From: Bacillota bacterium
GTDB lineage: Bacteria > Bacillota > Clostridia > Peptostreptococcales > Anaerovoracaceae
Direction: 5' to 3'
NCBI GenBank assembly: GCA_030527065.1
Contig: JAUNBO010000084.1
Location: forward strand, 1-7,898
Length of the DNA stretch: 7,898 nucleotides
Shown here: one piece after another, positions 7,161 through 7,898 of the stretch
Layout: each line of letters opens with the position of its first letter
Numbering within the stretch: position 1 is the first letter of the stretch
Translations under genes and position numbers: made by a program
Notes under the pieces: generated by a model
What the model was told of the DNA's origin: nothing
The model's database searches: none
Seen by the model: only the letters and a program-made list of their open reading frames with translations

Positions 7161-7189
7161 ATGTATATGCGGCGGCGGGAAGAATATGC
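7161..7189 (-). promoter_or_regulatory. Candidate sigma-E promoter of spoIIID
   Basis: On the minus strand GCATATT (7189-7183) fits the sigma-E -35 consensus KMATATT exactly. Downstream is CATATACAT (7169-7161), which contains the ATACA core of the -10 consensus CATACAMT with a 15-base spacer when aligned as TATACATG. Transcription would start near 7150-7155, giving a leader of about 80 bases. B. subtilis spoIIID is a known sigma-E target, which supports the call. The -10 is imperfect at its flanks. Confidence 0.65.
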
Positions 7190-7252
7190 GGGAGAACCTG
7201 AGGGCGGCGGTCCGGCCCGGGGCAAAGGCTGCCCGGCGGCTGTCGGGCCTGC

Positions 7253-7308
7253 CCGTTTCAGGGCAGCAACGGTCCGGGAACCGGCGGAGAGCATCCGTTT
7301 CCGGGCAG
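7253..7308. repeat. Imperfect 14-bp direct repeat pair
   Basis: CCGTTTCAGGGCAG (7253-7266) and CCGTTTCCGGGCAG (7295-7308) match at 13 of 14 bases, 42 bases apart (four helical turns). They lie upstream of the spoIIID promoter. Their role is unknown; they could be regulator sites or chance in GC-rich DNA. Confidence 0.35.
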
Positions 7309-7401
7309 TTCGTTTTCCTGTTTGAGTTTTGCCGCTTCAGGCTGCTTGTTCATGATCAGCCTTGCGCATGATAGTCTGATAATGGGAACAGGCCGCTTCA
7401 A

Positions 7402-7469
7402 GGAATATTATCTTATGAATACGCACATAATTCCTTTGACATCATTCCTATAATCGCTTATAATATTCC
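7402..7469. repeat. Perfect 10-bp inverted repeat bracketing the Fic promoter
   Basis: GGAATATTAT (7402-7411) is the exact reverse complement of ATAATATTCC (7460-7469). The right arm overlaps the -10 hexamer and the left arm lies upstream of the -35. Further ATTCC copies occur between them at 7430-7434 and 7444-7448, and ATTCCTATAA (7444-7453) recurs as ATTCCCATAA (7465-7474), 21 bases apart or two helical turns. This arrangement suggests operator sites for a dimeric or looping repressor, possibly the HTH-Fic protein itself. Confidence 0.55.
7436..7464 (+). promoter_or_regulatory. Consensus-perfect housekeeping promoter of the Fic gene
   Basis: TTGACA (7436-7441) and TATAAT (7459-7464) both match the sigma-70/sigma-A consensus at six of six bases, with the optimal 17-base spacer. 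Transcription would start near 7471, giving a leader of about 28 bases with its Shine-Dalgarno GAGGTGA at 7487-7493. A second TATAAT at 7449-7454 is too close to the -35 to serve it. Such a strong promoter without a repressor would be unusual, which fits the operator-like repeats around it. Confidence 0.85.
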
Positions 7470-7498
7470 CATAAAAACGATGATCTGAGGTGAACTGC

Positions 7499-7898
7499 GT
7501 GGAATATATGACTGTTGCAGAGGCGGCGCAAAAATGGGGACTGACGGCGCGGCGGGTTCGCGTTCTCTGCGCTGAAAATCGCATTGACGGCGTCATCCGC
7601 AAGGGCAAGCTATATATGATTCCGGCTGATGCGAAAAAGCCGGACGATGCCCGCGCGACCAAAAGCACAAGGGCCGTGCTCAAGCGCACGCTGCTGGAAA
7701 TTGAGCAGCAATTGGCGGATCTTTCCCGCCGCCGTCCGTGGACAAGGGGAGAGCTTGAGCGGCTGCGCAGCGAGTTTCTTGTAGAATACACCTATAATTC
7801 CAATGCCATTGAGGGCAACACGCTTACCCTAAAAGAAACGGCCATGGTTTTAGAGGGGGTCACGATCGACCAAAAGCCGCTCAAAGACCATTTGGAGG
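7499..7898 (+). CDS. HTH-Fic family protein, N-terminal part (cut by window edge)
   Basis: Fic proteins usually transfer AMP from ATP to a target protein. The 133 visible residues start with a helix-turn-helix of excisionase/MerR-like type (MTVAEAAQKWGLTARRVRVL, then IRKGKLYMIP, about 4-42). A charged helical linker follows, then the Fic N-terminal helix region with SNAIEG at 101-106. This matches the inhibitory motif (S/T)xxxE(G/N), in which E105 would block ATP binding. LEGVTIDQKPLKDHLE continues the family pattern. The catalytic HPFxxGNG loop lies beyond the edge, so activity cannot be judged. I chose GTG 7499 because GAGGTGA (7487-7493) sits five bases upstream; ATG 7508 would be 14 bases away. 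By eye the gene is less GC-rich than the gpmI-pfkA block and uses TTA, CTA and AAA codons more freely, hinting at a different origin. It is divergent from spoIIID and has its own strong promoter. Confidence 0.85.
   Translation, partial: MEYMTVAEAAQKWGLTARRVRVLCAENRIDGVIRKGKLYMIPADAKKPDDARATKSTRAVLKRTLLEIEQQLADLSRRRPWTRGELERLRSEFLVEYTYNSNAIEGNTLTLKETAMVLEGVTIDQKPLKDHLE

Larger units (their letters stand above)
7072..7498. other. Divergent intergenic region between spoIIID and the Fic gene
   Basis: This 427-base gap has no convincing gene; short open frames in it lack family character and ribosome sites. The half near spoIIID (to about 7320) is very GC-rich and holds the candidate sigma-E promoter, several short GGGC/GCCC inverted repeats (for example CTGCCC 7249-7254 with GGGCAG 7261-7266) and an imperfect direct repeat. 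From about 7375 it turns AT-rich and holds the Fic promoter and its inverted repeat. GCCGCTTCA occurs twice, at 7331-7339 and 7392-7400. I see no tRNA, CRISPR or insertion-sequence ends. Confidence 0.7.

Noticed and set aside
6817..7371. Plus-strand open frame across spoIIID and the intergenic region
   Set aside because: It lies opposite the unmistakable spoIIID and continues into low-complexity GC-rich DNA. It has no recognisable motif.
7449..7454. First TATAAT as an alternative -10
   Set aside because: It is only seven bases from the -35 TTGACA; the second TATAAT has the ideal 17-base spacer.
7408..7791. Minus-strand open frame of 127 codons opposite the Fic gene
   Set aside because: It overlaps the consensus promoter and the Fic reading frame, and its Ser/Arg-rich product looks like a shadow.

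Overview
The window reads as chromosomal DNA of a high-GC, endospore-forming member of the Clostridia. The Oscillospiraceae (Flavonifractor/Intestinimonas-like genomes) are my best guess, from GC-rich codon use, a Firmicute-type DnaE next to pfkA, and a spoIIID gene. This is inference from gene content, not a database match.

Layout. Positions 1-170 hold the tail of something upstream (a 24-bp tandem repeat that may be the 3' end of an ORF ending at 83) and a candidate extended -10 promoter. From 222 to 6780 runs one plus-strand block: gpmI (phosphoglycerate mutase), dnaE (replicative DNA polymerase III alpha), pfkA (6-phosphofructokinase) and a small KdpD-type universal stress protein. The gpmI/dnaE and dnaE/pfkA junctions are both 4-base ATGA overlaps, so these three genes are very probably one translationally coupled operon. 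The usp gene follows pfkA after 87 bases containing a GC-rich hairpin. Facing this block on the minus strand is spoIIID, the mother-cell sporulation regulator. The two converge on a hairpin that is a good intrinsic terminator for spoIIID and overlaps its stop codon. Upstream of spoIIID lies a well-placed candidate sigma-E promoter, which fits its expected control.

The 427-base divergent gap (7072-7498) is GC-rich near spoIIID and becomes AT-rich near the right edge. There a consensus-perfect housekeeping promoter (TTGACA, 17-base spacer, TATAAT) is bracketed by a perfect 10-bp inverted repeat. It drives a GTG-started gene, cut by the window edge, that encodes an N-terminal helix-turn-helix joined to the start of a Fic protein with the auto-inhibitory SxxxEG motif.

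How the genes fit together: gpmI and pfkA are lower and upper glycolytic enzymes flanking a replicative polymerase, a physical link between carbon flux and replication. SpoIIID and Fic are separate units. I see no wholly unknown system. The points most worth a second look are the glycolysis-replication operon, the complete PHP metal site of DnaE, and the promoter/operator architecture of the HTH-Fic gene.
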